Positions 1 to 8,752 of a DNA stretch of 35,102 bases are shown here, in pieces (the first letter of the stretch is position 1; each line of letters starts with the position of its first letter). The DNA is from UBA2658 sp964617335 (GTDB lineage Bacteria; Bacillota; Clostridia; Oscillospirales; Oscillospiraceae), in NCBI GenBank assembly GCA_964617335.1, contig CAZTXG010000019.1, forward strand, positions 1 to 35,102, read 5' to 3'. Both the position numbers and the translations under genes were made by a program. The notes beneath the pieces are model-generated. The model had not been told where the DNA came from, did not search any database, and was given only the letters and a program-made list of their open reading frames with translations.

Positions 1-435
1 TACTCTGTGGCGGACAGTGTCCACAGAAAACTGATTAAACTGATAAATTCCCCGTTTATCATTGCCCCTTGTATTTTTAGAGCGGCGAATAACCGCCTCC
101 GCCCTGGCCAAAAGCTCATCATAGCTTATGGGCTTGACCATATAGTCATCTCCGCCGCTGCGCAGGGCTTTAACTATGGTTTTGCTATCATCAAGGCAGC
201 TCATAAATACTATGGGGCAGGTGCAGGCATCGCGGATTATTTTGCACAGCTCATCCCCTCGCTTATCGGGCAGCACAACATCCAAAAGTATAAGGTCGTA
301 TTCCTTTATCTCCAAAAAATCCAGAGCCTCCCGGCAGGTGAAGGCAGCATCGACCTGATAATTTGCGTGTTTCAGGTTCATCTGCGTAATAACAGACAAA
401 TCCTTGTCATCCTCAACGAGAAGCGCATTATACAT
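1..435 (-). CDS. OmpR-type response regulator, 3' part beyond the window edge
   Basis: The minus strand from the ATG at 435 reads open to base 1 (145 codons, no stop), so the gene is cut by the window. The start begins MYNALLVEDD and is preceded by GGAGGG seven bases upstream. The receiver domain fills residues 1-115: acidic pocket EDD at 8-10, phospho-acceptor Asp52 in LILLDVVLP, Ser79 in the switch position, and Lys101 in MVKP. Residues from about 125 begin what looks like an OmpR-type winged helix DNA-binding domain. It is divergent from the histidine kinase at 697, its likely partner; they share the intergenic region 436-696. The signal sensed is unknown. Confidence 0.9.
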   Translation of the reverse strand, partial: MYNALLVEDDKDLSVITQMNLKHANYQVDAAFTCREALDFLEIKEYDLILLDVVLPDKRGDELCKIIRDACTCPIVFMSCLDDSKTIVKALRSGGDDYMVKPISYDELLARAEAVIRRSKNTRGNDKRGIYQFNQFSVDTVRHRV

Positions 436-696
436 AAGCTTATTTCCCTCCTGCAGTTTTGCAAATTTAATTGCATTGCGGCCTGTAAATAGTGTATAAT
501 GAGTGTTGCATTACAAGTATCTGAAAAACGGAGTGCTTTTTGTTAATATCGAATATAAAACTTTACTTTTTGCATTTATATGCTCATCTAAATCTATATA
601 ATATCTTATCAGATATTATATCATATTTCATTTTATTTTCCAACTTTCAACATATTTTTAAGGGACTTTTTAGTATTCTTAAGGAGGGGTCACACA

Positions 697-1668
697 ATGT
701 TCAGAAAAAGCCGCATGATCTGGGTAATCTTTGCGATACTTCTGGCTTTGGTCCCCATCCTTTATTTTTACATAAACCCCTGGGTTTCTGTCATCAGTCT
801 TGCAGCGGCCATTACAACACTTGTTCTTTACATAAGAAATTTAATGAAGCTTTTAAATGATTCCCGAAAGCAGGATGAGGCCTTAAGAGCCTTGGCCGAT
901 AGTGAGGCAAAAGCCCATAGAGATGAGCTTGCCGCCCTTAGTAAGTCAAACCGAGAAGCTTTGGAGGAATTTCGCAGCCTTATGTCCCACCAGCTTCGTA
1001 TGCCCTTATCCATTGTTCAAGGTTATGCCGGTCTTTTGGAAAAAGATATCATCACGGACGAGGATATAAAAAAAGAATACCTTGGCAAAATAGTTGACCG
1101 CACCCAGTATATAAGTGAAATTCTCACAAAGCGGCTGGCCTCATGCAGGGCTTCCGATGAAATTGCCTTGGAGTTTTCACGTTTTGACATTATAGGGCTT
1201 TTGCGCCAAATAGGTGAGGATATGGAAACCCTTGCGGAAAACCATGGTATTAAAATACAAACCATCTCCACCTTAGACAGTCTTTATATCGAGGGGGATT
1301 TTTATCAAATAAGCAAGGTTGTTTTTAACATCCTTGAAAACTCCCTTAAATACATGGGCCGTGAAGGTCATGTAACCATAATGTCCGAAGCTTCCCAGTC
1401 CTTTGTCAACATCACCATAAAAGATGACGGCCTGGGTCTTGACGAGGAGCAGACAAAGCATATCTTTGAAATGAATTTCCAAGGCAGCAACAAAACCATA
1501 GGCCACGGTCACGGCCTGTATCTTGCCAAAACCGCCGTGGAGTCTCAGGGGGGAACAATTTCCGCCCAAAGCTCTCAAGGCATGGGTATGACTATTAAAA
1601 TAAGTCTGCCCATTTACCGAAGCCTTGAAAGCAACCAAGCCGCCAAGGACGCTGTCTGCCCTCCATAA
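697..1668 (+). CDS. Membrane-bound sensor histidine kinase
   Basis: 323 aa, ATG preceded by AAGGAGGGG. Two hydrophobic helices at about 8-26 and 29-47 with almost no loop between them, so there is no real extracellular sensor domain. A coiled linker (50-92) leads to the dimerisation/phospho-acceptor helix with His98 in SHQLRMPL, then the ATPase domain: N box at Asn214 (NILENS), G1 box DDGLG at 242-246, G2 box GHGHGL at 268-273. This is a complete HisKA plus HATPase_c enzyme, expected to phosphorylate the divergent regulator at 435. The lack of an outside domain suggests that it senses through the membrane or a partner such as a transporter (inference). The gene is followed after 28 bases by the DUF2804 gene on the same strand. 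Confidence 0.9.
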   Translation: MFRKSRMIWVIFAILLALVPILYFYINPWVSVISLAAAITTLVLYIRNLMKLLNDSRKQDEALRALADSEAKAHRDELAALSKSNREALEEFRSLMSHQLRMPLSIVQGYAGLLEKDIITDEDIKKEYLGKIVDRTQYISEILTKRLASCRASDEIALEFSRFDIIGLLRQIGEDMETLAENHGIKIQTISTLDSLYIEGDFYQISKVVFNILENSLKYMGREGHVTIMSEASQSFVNITIKDDGLGLDEEQTKHIFEMNFQGSNKTIGHGHGLYLAKTAVESQGGTISAQSSQGMGMTIKISLPIYRSLESNQAAKDAVCPP

Positions 1669-1696
1669 AATATAATACTTGCGGAAAGGGGAAAAA

Positions 1697-2770
1697 ATGT
1701 ATATTTCCAATGCTGCTTTTACCCGCCCCGATTTCCTGCCGGAGGAAAGGTTTCCAAAGCCTGCACCATACAGGGCCGTTTCAAGGGGAAAGGCCGTATT
1801 CGGCGCTTTCGACGGTCTTATAAAAGATGTTAATATACATGAAGCCCGCAGGCCCCTGTCCTTTGCCCTGCCGGCTTTTTTAAACCGCTGGCGCATAAAG
1901 GAGTGGGAGGCCTATGAAGTTTCCTTTGACGAGGGCTTTGTCTGCGGAGCAATTTATAATTTAGGCTCCGCTGTTTTTAATGTTCTCATGTTTTACGATA
2001 GAGCCGATAAAACCGTAAAGGCAAGGCAAATCTTTTCCTATCCGCAAAAATGTGTGCAAAACAGCCTTATAAACAGCGTAAATAGCTTAAAAACAGGGGA
2101 TTTTAAGGCTGTGATTAAAAATAATCTGGAAAATGGCAAAGTTTTTATCTCTGCCGATTATTCGCCGCACTCACAAAAGCATATCCCCATGGGAGCCGAG
2201 CTTTCTTTTACAGCCTTGTCCTCGCCGGGGCTTACCATTATGCCCTTGGGGGAAAACCGTCCGCTATACACATATAAAAACCTATTTAAGGCAGAGGGCA
2301 GCATAAAAATCGGCGGCAGGGTCTTTAGGCTTAACGAAAGAAGCCTTGGTATAATAGACGACCACAAAGGCTATTACCATCGGCATATGCACTATGACTG
2401 GATGACCTGCATGGGTTTTTCAGAGGGTCTGCCTCTGGGTCTTAACCTTTGTAAAAATCAGGCATTGGAGCCTGAAAAGTATTGTGAAAACATCCTCTGG
2501 CTGGGAGAAGGTGCCCACCTTCTGCCCAATGTGGATTTTAGGCATCTTGAAAACGGAGACTGGCAGGTTTTTGATAAGTTCGGCAGCGTAAGCCTTGTTT
2601 TCCACATCCACGACAGCTATAAGCTATACAGAAAATTTTTGGGCAACGGGGCGGACTATAAGGCCCCCTTCGGCACAGTCACAGGTTTTGTGCTTGACGG
2701 GCACGGCAATAAAATCACTCTTGACGGCATGACCGCCATGGGTGAGGACATAAGCTATCATAATATCTAA
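1697..2770 (+). CDS. DUF2804 family protein
   Basis: 357 aa. I use the ATG at 1697, which has GGAAAGGGG just upstream, rather than the TTG at 1679. The protein is soluble, with no signal peptide. It resembles the DUF2804 family: an N-terminal part with RPLSFALP and an aromatic WRIKEWEAY segment (about 55-80), and a conserved central block DDHKGYYHRHMHYDW around residue 220, rich in His, Asp and aromatic residues as in a binding site. The family has no established function that I can name. It is probably co-transcribed with the histidine kinase and ends at a strong terminator at 2788-2826. No link to the convergent GH2 gene is shown by the sequence beyond proximity. Confidence 0.7.
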   Translation: MYISNAAFTRPDFLPEERFPKPAPYRAVSRGKAVFGAFDGLIKDVNIHEARRPLSFALPAFLNRWRIKEWEAYEVSFDEGFVCGAIYNLGSAVFNVLMFYDRADKTVKARQIFSYPQKCVQNSLINSVNSLKTGDFKAVIKNNLENGKVFISADYSPHSQKHIPMGAELSFTALSSPGLTIMPLGENRPLYTYKNLFKAEGSIKIGGRVFRLNERSLGIIDDHKGYYHRHMHYDWMTCMGFSEGLPLGLNLCKNQALEPEKYCENILWLGEGAHLLPNVDFRHLENGDWQVFDKFGSVSLVFHIHDSYKLYRKFLGNGADYKAPFGTVTGFVLDGHGNKITLDGMTAMGEDISYHNI

Positions 2771-2787
2771 TAAAATAGCTAAAGCTC

Positions 2788-2826
2788 GGGCAGGACACAC
2801 TAAAAATGTGCCCTGCCTTGTTTTTT
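2788..2826 (+). terminator. Intrinsic terminator after DUF2804 gene
   Basis: Stem GGCAGG...CCTGCC extended by CACA/TGTG across a small mismatch, followed by TTGTTTTTT. It lies between two convergent genes (stop at 2770 plus strand; stop at 2825 minus strand). The U-rich tail is good only in the plus direction. Confidence 0.85.
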
Positions 2827-4528
2827 ATCTAAGCTTATCATTTATTCTTTTTATCTGTCCCACAGGCAGCTTTATCTGCTCCCTGTCATAGCTTATAAGT
2901 CCATTAAGCTCGTCCTCAACGTCTGTAAGCTGGGTGTAAACACAGGCGGAAAGCCCTTTTTCCTTTGCGGGGATAATCTGCTCATTATAAAGCTTTTCAA
3001 TTGATGTTAAAAGCTCACCCTTGCTTTTGGTTTTTTTATATCCGAAGTCCTTTTTATTAAAGGCATGACCGTCAATACGAAGGTTATAGCCTCCAAATTC
3101 CGAAAGAACCACAGCCCTGCCAAGCTTATCGGGCTTGTAACGGTATTTTTTAAAATACACATGGAGGCTTAAAAGTCCGCCTATTTTCTGGTCGTGCCAG
3201 CCGCTGGCGTGGTCTATAAGCCTGCTTTTATCCAGCTGCTCAATTTTTGAAACAGCCTTTTTCGCGTCAAACTGACCCCAGCCCTCGTTAAAGGGAACCC
3301 AAAGACAAAGGGAAACGACGTTCATTAGCTGTTTGAGCATTTCCTCAAGCTCTTTGTAATACTGGTTTCTGCCCTCCTTACTTTTTCTGGCGAAAAGCCT
3401 GTAATGACAATCTTTAAAATGCACCCCTGTAATAAGGGGGGAGGAAATTGTGAAAATATTATAGCGGCCGCCGCCGTTTATCATATCCTGCCAAACAAGC
3501 ATTCCCAGCTTGTCACAGTGGTAATACCAGCGCATTGGCTCTATTTTAATGTGCTTTCGCAGCATATTAAAGCCCATTTCCTTGGCGGTTTGTATGTCAA
3601 AAATCATTGCCTCGTCCGAGGGGGGAGTGTACAGCCCGTCGCTGTAATAGCCCTGATCTAAAAGACCCCTTTGGAAATAGGCCTTTCCGTTTAAAAACAG
3701 GCGGGGTGTCCCCTTTTCGTCTTTTTCAAGACTAAACTTTCTCATGCCGAAATAGCTTGAAACCTCATCTGCCCCAAAGCTTATTTTAACATCATAAAGC
3801 TTTGGCTCCTCCGGCGACCAGGGCGTAAAGTCCCCCATTGGTATAACAAGGCTTTTCCCTGCCGGAGTTTTATAGATTTTCCCTTCAAGGCTTATTTCAC
3901 AGCTGCCCTCGCAGTTTGTCTCCGCCTGTATTTCCACGGCGGCTTCATCGAAAAGAGGGCTTATCTTCACGGATTTTATATATACTTCCGGCACACTTTC
4001 AAGCCACACAGTCTGCCATATGCCGCTTTGTCCTGTGTACCAAATGCCGCCTCTTTTGGTTTTTTGCTTGCCGCGGGAGTGGTGGGAAAAATCTGTATAA
4101 TCCCGCACCTTAATAACAAGCTCATTTTCCTCGGCTATTTCCTCTGTAATGTCAAAGGAAAATGCGGTGTAGCCCCCTGTGTGGCTGCCCAAGGTTTTTC
4201 CGTTTAGAAAAACTTCAGCCTCTTGGTCAACAGCGCCAAAGTGCAAAATCACCCTGCCTTCATTAAAGCCCGTAGGCAGGCTTAGCCTTCGGCGATACCA
4301 CAGCCTTTCCTCGGCAGGCAGGCTGCGCCCCACTCCGGAAAGGATGCTTTCCGGTGAAAATGGCACGGTTATGATGCCATCATAGCGCAGGGGCTGAAGG
4401 TCATCTTTAGTTATGGCATATTCCCAGCTTCCGTTAAGGCAGAGGTAGCTGTCTCTTTTCATTTGAGGTCTGGGGTATTCCGAAAGGGGAGCCGCTCTGT
4501 CTAAAACCTTGCCCCAGCGTGTCAGCAT
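2825..4528 (-). CDS. Glycoside hydrolase family 2 (beta-galactosidase/glucuronidase-like)
   Basis: 567 aa, cytoplasmic (no signal peptide). Domains in order: sugar-binding jelly roll (about 25-175, including YRRRL, the VFLNG turn and a GGIWYTGQSGIWQ block), an immunoglobulin-like domain (180-265), and a TIM barrel (270-567). The acid/base Glu415 lies in VPFNEGWGQFD and the likely nucleophile is Glu477 in VLSEFGGY. The protein lacks the C-terminal domains of LacZ and is much shorter than LacZ (over 1000 aa). Substrate specificity cannot be read from the sequence. Its ATG overlaps the stop of the upstream transporter by 7 bases, so the two are translationally coupled and probably act on the same imported glycoside. 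Confidence 0.88.
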   Translation of the reverse strand: MLTRWGKVLDRAAPLSEYPRPQMKRDSYLCLNGSWEYAITKDDLQPLRYDGIITVPFSPESILSGVGRSLPAEERLWYRRRLSLPTGFNEGRVILHFGAVDQEAEVFLNGKTLGSHTGGYTAFSFDITEEIAEENELVIKVRDYTDFSHHSRGKQKTKRGGIWYTGQSGIWQTVWLESVPEVYIKSVKISPLFDEAAVEIQAETNCEGSCEISLEGKIYKTPAGKSLVIPMGDFTPWSPEEPKLYDVKISFGADEVSSYFGMRKFSLEKDEKGTPRLFLNGKAYFQRGLLDQGYYSDGLYTPPSDEAMIFDIQTAKEMGFNMLRKHIKIEPMRWYYHCDKLGMLVWQDMINGGGRYNIFTISSPLITGVHFKDCHYRLFARKSKEGRNQYYKELEEMLKQLMNVVSLCLWVPFNEGWGQFDAKKAVSKIEQLDKSRLIDHASGWHDQKIGGLLSLHVYFKKYRYKPDKLGRAVVLSEFGGYNLRIDGHAFNKKDFGYKKTKSKGELLTSIEKLYNEQIIPAKEKGLSACVYTQLTDVEDELNGLISYDREQIKLPVGQIKRINDKLR

Positions 4529-5796
4529 GATTTTGCACTCCTTTTAAGTTTAAATATGGGAATCAAGGCAAAAAGCAGCACAATGCCTGCCGCCGCAAAC
4601 ACCCAAGGAGTCGGCACCTGCTTTGTAAGCCCCAGCTCCACATAGGTTTCGCCGCTGCCCTTTATTACCGCAGCACCTATATAAGGCCCTGCCGCCATGG
4701 GTATAAGTACTTGAAAAATCATGCGTATTCCCTGAAAAAGCCCTGCAGAATCAGCAGGTGTATAGTCCCGAATTGTGCCGGAAAGAGCCGCCGTTACAAG
4801 CATATAGCCGCTCATCATAACTATGCCGGCGCAAACAACTGCCCAGAAGCTTCGGGTGAAAAACATTGCTCCTAAGCCTATAAGCATAAGTAAGACGGCG
4901 GGAATAACAAAACGCAGCTTTCCAAGCTTATCTATGAGCCTTCCGGATAAAACGCTGACAAGCGAAGCTGTTATAAGCACCAGCCCCAAAAGCAGGGCGT
5001 AGCTTTCAATTTTGAGGTAGTTTTGTATGTAAATTATAAGATAGGGAAAAAACACCTGAACGGAAATGCAGAAAATTCCGAAGGCGCAAAGAGCCATGTA
5101 TAGCATTTTGTTTTCTCTTATGACCACAGGGCGAAAGCCGTATAGAAGGTTTTTAAAATAGCCCTCATCCCGCTTTTTAACCTTTGGCTCGTCAACAAGG
5201 AAAATCGATAAAACCCCTGTTGCCGTAACAAGCAGACCAAAGATTACGAAAAACTCCCTCCACCTTCCCTGACGGGTCAAGCCGTCAAAAGCGCCAAAAA
5301 TTATAAGCATAGCCGCAAGGGGCAAAACAGCCAGGGCAGACTCAACCTTGCCCCTGTTGTCCTTATGGCTGACGTCGGTTATATAGGCGTTAAAAGCTGC
5401 GTCGTTGGCTGTGGAGCCGAAAAAGGTCATTACACAGTCCATGATTATAACGGCGGCGGCAGCAGCAGAAACAGCGGCGGCAGAGGGGAAAACCTTTGCA
5501 ATGCCCTCAACTGTTATAAAGCCGAAGGCCATGGTGCTTATGCCCCAAAGAATATAACCTAAGGCTATAAACACCTTTCTTTTCCCAAGCTTATCAGACA
5601 AAACCCCCATAAAAAGCGCAGTTAAAGTGGCAACAATGCCGCTGGCCGAAACCATTGCAGCTATATGGCTGGGATTTGTGGAAATTGTGTTATATAAAAA
5701 CACGTTAAAATACATATTTTCAATGGTCCAGGCAAACTGCCCTACAAGCCCGATTATAATAAAAGCCGCCCAGTTTTTATTCGTTAGTGCCGTCAT
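4522..5796 (-). CDS. MFS / GPH-type sugar transporter
   Basis: 424 aa with about 12 hydrophobic helices. The first helix carries the Q-F-A-W pattern seen in GPH/SLC45-like sugar carriers, and the loop after helix 2 has the major-facilitator motif GVLSDKLGKRK (about 62-72), repeated in the second half as GRLIDKLGK. The start has GGAGG seven bases upstream. It overlaps the GH2 gene by 7 bases, so the pair forms a small operon for uptake and intracellular hydrolysis of a glycoside. The family assignment is firm; the substrate is not known. Confidence 0.85.
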   Translation of the reverse strand: MTALTNKNWAAFIIIGLVGQFAWTIENMYFNVFLYNTISTNPSHIAAMVSASGIVATLTALFMGVLSDKLGKRKVFIALGYILWGISTMAFGFITVEGIAKVFPSAAAVSAAAAAVIIMDCVMTFFGSTANDAAFNAYITDVSHKDNRGKVESALAVLPLAAMLIIFGAFDGLTRQGRWREFFVIFGLLVTATGVLSIFLVDEPKVKKRDEGYFKNLLYGFRPVVIRENKMLYMALCAFGIFCISVQVFFPYLIIYIQNYLKIESYALLLGLVLITASLVSVLSGRLIDKLGKLRFVIPAVLLMLIGLGAMFFTRSFWAVVCAGIVMMSGYMLVTAALSGTIRDYTPADSAGLFQGIRMIFQVLIPMAAGPYIGAAVIKGSGETYVELGLTKQVPTPWVFAAAGIVLLFALIPIFKLKRSAKSC

Positions 5797-5900
5797 AAAT
5801 ATGCCTCCTTAGATAAGGCCCAATGCCTTGTTCGTGGTGCTTGCTTTTTCATCCACAGCTTTTTTCAGGTTTTACCTTTTTACTTGGCCTTGGCAAAAAT

Positions 5901-5929
5901 ATTATACATTACAAAAACTGCAATGTCAT
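5901..5929 (-). promoter_or_regulatory. SigmaA-type promoter for the transporter-GH2 operon
   Basis: On the minus strand a perfect -10 TATAAT (5901-5906) and a -35 ATGACA (5924-5929) are separated by 17 bases. Transcription would start about 95 bases upstream of the transporter ATG. It lies between the operon and the terminator of the upstream btuD gene. Confidence 0.65.
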
Positions 5930-5954
5930 TAAAGCCGATAGAATAAAATCCATC

Positions 5955-6001
5955 TAATAAAAGAGCGCCGTCTTTCTCCAAAATTGCGGAAAAAGCGGCG
6001 C
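5955..6001 (-). terminator. Intrinsic terminator after btuD
   Basis: Minus-strand stem GCGCCG plus CTTTTTCC pairs with GGAGAAAG plus CGGCGC (one bulged A), loop of 8, then TCTTTTATT. It sits 5 bases beyond the btuD stop and closes the B12 operon. Confidence 0.85.
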
Positions 6002-6006
6002 CTAAA

Positions 6007-6768
6007 TTATTCTCTTTGCCATGTGGACAAAATTTCCTTCATGTATCCTGCAACATCCATGGAATACACGGGGTTAAGATATTTTTCGCTTATTACCTTC
6101 TCAGGCTGCCCCATTGCAACTGACCTTCCCCTATCTAGCAAAATTGCCTTTGTTCCATAAAGCCTTGCAAGACTAAGGTCGTGGACAACAGATATAACCG
6201 CCCTGCCCTGCTTTTTTATCCACCCTCCTATAAGCTCAAACACCTGCTTTTGATAGATAAGGTCAAGGCTGTTTGTAGGCTCGTCCAAAACTATTATATC
6301 TGGGTCTTGGGCAAAAAGCTGGGCAATGAAGGTTCTTTGAAGCTCCCCTCCGGAAAGCTCCAGCACGGATTTTTCAGCAAAGGCAGAAAGCCCTGTTAGG
6401 GAAAGGGCCTCTGAGATTTTTTTCTCATCCCCCGCCGCTGCTCCGTAAAGGGCATTTTTTGAGTGGGCATATCTCCCCAAAGCCACAACTTCTCTTACCT
6501 TAAATGGATAGCCAACCTCGTGGCGCTGGGACAAAAAGCCCATTTTCTGCGCCAGAATGCGGGGCTTAAACTTTTTTATATCCCTGCCCATAAGGCTTAT
6601 TTGCCCTGTATAGGGGCAGCCTCTTGACAAGGCTCTTAAAACGGTGCTTTTCCCCGCTCCGTTAGGCCCTGCTATCATAAGCCACTGACCCTGCTCTAAG
6701 GTGAAGCTTAAGCCATCCAGTATTTTTAAGTCTCCGTAGGAAACTCCGAGATTTTCCACCTTAAGCAT
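6007..6768 (-). CDS. btuD: ABC transporter ATP-binding protein, probable cobalamin importer
   Basis: 253 aa. Walker A GPNGAGKST (about 35-43), Q-loop near residue 82, signature LSGGELQR (about 138-145), Walker B IIVLDEPT (about 158-165), H-loop VVHD (about 191-194). It has the FepC/BtuD class layout that partners FecCD permeases. The ATG overlaps nothing but is 1 base beyond the permease stop, with AAAGGTGAG as ribosome site. The six-gene run behind a cobalamin riboswitch makes B12 or cobinamide the likely cargo; by sequence alone a siderophore or haem importer could not be excluded. Confidence 0.88.
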   Translation of the reverse strand: MLKVENLGVSYGDLKILDGLSFTLEQGQWLMIAGPNGAGKSTVLRALSRGCPYTGQISLMGRDIKKFKPRILAQKMGFLSQRHEVGYPFKVREVVALGRYAHSKNALYGAAAGDEKKISEALSLTGLSAFAEKSVLELSGGELQRTFIAQLFAQDPDIIVLDEPTNSLDLIYQKQVFELIGGWIKKQGRAVISVVHDLSLARLYGTKAILLDRGRSVAMGQPEKVISEKYLNPVYSMDVAGYMKEILSTWQRE

Positions 6769-6769
6769 A

Positions 6770-7798
6770 TCAGCTCACCTTTCCCGCTTTGTGGAATATA
6801 TATACAAAGGCCACAGCCCCTATAAATGACGTGACAACTCCCACGGGAAGCTCCATAGGCCGGACTATGGTTCTGCTCAAAAGGTCTGCCAGCATAAGAA
6901 AGCAGGCTCCGAAAAACATGGAGGCACCAAGGAGTTTTTTATGGTTCGGCCCTGTGAGCATTCGGGTCATATGGGGGCTTACAAGGCCCACAAAACCTAT
7001 GGTTCCCCCTATAGACACGCAAACACCTATAAGAATAGAAACTGCAATAAGAAGCTCAAGCTTTACTCTTTTTACGTTTACTCCCACGCTTCGGGCATTG
7101 TCTTCCCCCAAGGCAAAGGCATTAAGCTCGCGGCTTCTCAGAAGAATTATGCTTGAGCATAGCAAAAGAGCAATGAAAATAGTCAGCGCATTTATATAGT
7201 CGGTGTTGGCAAGAGAGCCCATGGTCCAAAATGTAATGGTTTTAACCTTGTCGCCGGCAAAGGCAACAACAAGGCTGATTATGCTGGAAACAAACATGGA
7301 ATACACTATTCCCGTAAGGATAATGGTGTTTGTGGATAAGGAGCGGTCAAGCTTATGGGACAGCGCCAGTATAATAGCCAGAGATAAAAAGGCAAAAACT
7401 ATGGCCGTTGCCACCACTCCTCCGCCGCCGAAAAAGGACAGCCTTGAGCCGAAGCTTATGGCCAAAACAGCCCCGAGAGAAGCTCCGCCGGAAACTCCCA
7501 GGGTGCTTCCGTCGGCAAGGGGGTTTCTTAGTATCCCCTGCATGGCAGCTCCGCAAAGGGAAAGTGAGGCGCCGCTTAAGGCAACGCATAGCACCCTTGG
7601 TATACGCACCGACAAAATTATGTCGCTGTGTCCTGTTAAAAGCTGTTTTCCGCCGGAAAGGGCTGCCCAAACACTTGTGAAAACCTCTCTTAAAGGTATG
7701 CTTACGCTGCCAAGGCAGACACTTATGATAAAGACAAAAACTGTCCCTAAAAGCATTGCCCCATAGGCCGCAGGGCGAAAGCCCCCGCCCTTAATCAT
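6770..7798 (-). CDS. btuC: FecCD-family permease, probable cobalamin importer
   Basis: 342 aa from the ATG at 7798; upstream in-frame codons would extend it into btuF and are not needed. About 9-10 hydrophobic helices. Family blocks visible: RIPRVL, a GAAMQGILRNPLADGSTLG block (family's conserved Q-x-x-x-R-N-P-L-A), and GFVGLVSPHMTR (cytoplasmic coupling helix region). The ATG overlaps the btuF stop (ATGATTAA), indicating translational coupling. An alternative ATG at 7813 would add five residues. It forms the membrane channel with btuD; specificity is inferred from the operon. Confidence 0.87.
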   Translation of the reverse strand: MIKGGGFRPAAYGAMLLGTVFVFIISVCLGSVSIPLREVFTSVWAALSGGKQLLTGHSDIILSVRIPRVLCVALSGASLSLCGAAMQGILRNPLADGSTLGVSGGASLGAVLAISFGSRLSFFGGGGVVATAIVFAFLSLAIILALSHKLDRSLSTNTIILTGIVYSMFVSSIISLVVAFAGDKVKTITFWTMGSLANTDYINALTIFIALLLCSSIILLRSRELNAFALGEDNARSVGVNVKRVKLELLIAVSILIGVCVSIGGTIGFVGLVSPHMTRMLTGPNHKKLLGASMFFGACFLMLADLLSRTIVRPMELPVGVVTSFIGAVAFVYIFHKAGKVS

Positions 7799-8711
7799 CG
7801 TAGAAAAAGGCATAAAGCCCTTCGGCCGCCGAAACAAGCCTTGGCCCCGGCCTTGCGACTTCGTCGGAGTCAATTTCCTCCACGGCGCCTTCACTTACAG
7901 CCTTTATGCCCTGCCAGCCATTTCTGGACATTATTTCCTCCCTTGGCGAGGGCTGCCCCAAAGTGCCCATGCTTATAGTTACAATATAGTCGGGGTTTCT
8001 TTCGATTACCTGCTCCTGTGAAATTTCTGCCCAGCCCAAAACGTCGGGAAAGGCATTTTTCACACCGAGAAGCTCTGCTATTTCGTCCATGAAGGTTCCT
8101 TTTCCTGCTGTCCAAAGGCCGTATTCAAGGGGTGAAACCTCGAAATACACGGTTTTATCTCCCTGTATCGCCTTGGAGCCTATATCTTCAAAGCTTTTTT
8201 TCATGTCGGATACCAAAGACTTTGCCTCAGATTCTTTTCCTACGGCTTTGCCGATTAGCTCTATGGATGTATAGACCTCATCTATGGTTTCGGCGGAGTT
8301 TACCATCACAGGTATGCCCGCTTTTTCCATGGCTTCAATTTGCTTTAGGGTCTGGTCCATCATGTTCATTATGACAAGCTCCGGCTTTAGGGCAATTATC
8401 TGTTCTGTGTTGGTTTCGCTTCCTGAGGAAACTGCCTGAAGCTCCAAAGCCTCTTGCGGATAGTTGCAATACTCCCCTCTTGCTATTACAAGATCTCCGG
8501 CCCCCAGAGCAAAAAGTATTTCGCAGTCTGAGGCTGTAAGGGCAATAACCCTCTTTGCAGGGCCTTCAAGATTAAGCTGCCGCCCCTCCATGTCAACAAG
8601 CTCCAGTGTCCCTGTGTTTTCCTCTGATTTTTCCGTCCCCGGGCCGCAGGATGCAAAAAGGCTTAAAGCCAATGCCAAAGCAAGCATCACAGCAAATTGT
8701 TTCTTTTTCAT
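7791..8711 (-). CDS. btuF: Substrate-binding lipoprotein of the B12-type ABC importer
   Basis: 306 aa from the ATG at 8711, preceded by GAGGG; an earlier in-frame start would put residues before the signal peptide. N-terminal MKKKQ, hydrophobic core, lipobox LFASC giving a lipid-anchored Cys. The mature part is a BtuF/FecB-type (Peripla_BP_2) protein with the usual opening block RVIALTASDCEILFALGAGD and a long inter-lobe helix near the middle. Position directly upstream of btuC and btuD and downstream of cobalamin salvage genes supports corrinoid binding. Confidence 0.87.
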   Translation of the reverse strand: MKKKQFAVMLALALALSLFASCGPGTEKSEENTGTLELVDMEGRQLNLEGPAKRVIALTASDCEILFALGAGDLVIARGEYCNYPQEALELQAVSSGSETNTEQIIALKPELVIMNMMDQTLKQIEAMEKAGIPVMVNSAETIDEVYTSIELIGKAVGKESEAKSLVSDMKKSFEDIGSKAIQGDKTVYFEVSPLEYGLWTAGKGTFMDEIAELLGVKNAFPDVLGWAEISQEQVIERNPDYIVTISMGTLGQPSPREEIMSRNGWQGIKAVSEGAVEEIDSDEVARPGPRLVSAAEGLYAFFYDD

Positions 8712-8752
8712 ATTTATCCCTCGCATATCAGCCGGCTGCGCCGCCGGCTTTT

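Noticed and set aside
7..492. A 161-codon plus-strand frame at the left edge.
   Set aside because: The minus strand there encodes a clear response regulator with Asp52 and Lys101 in place; the plus frame is its shadow.
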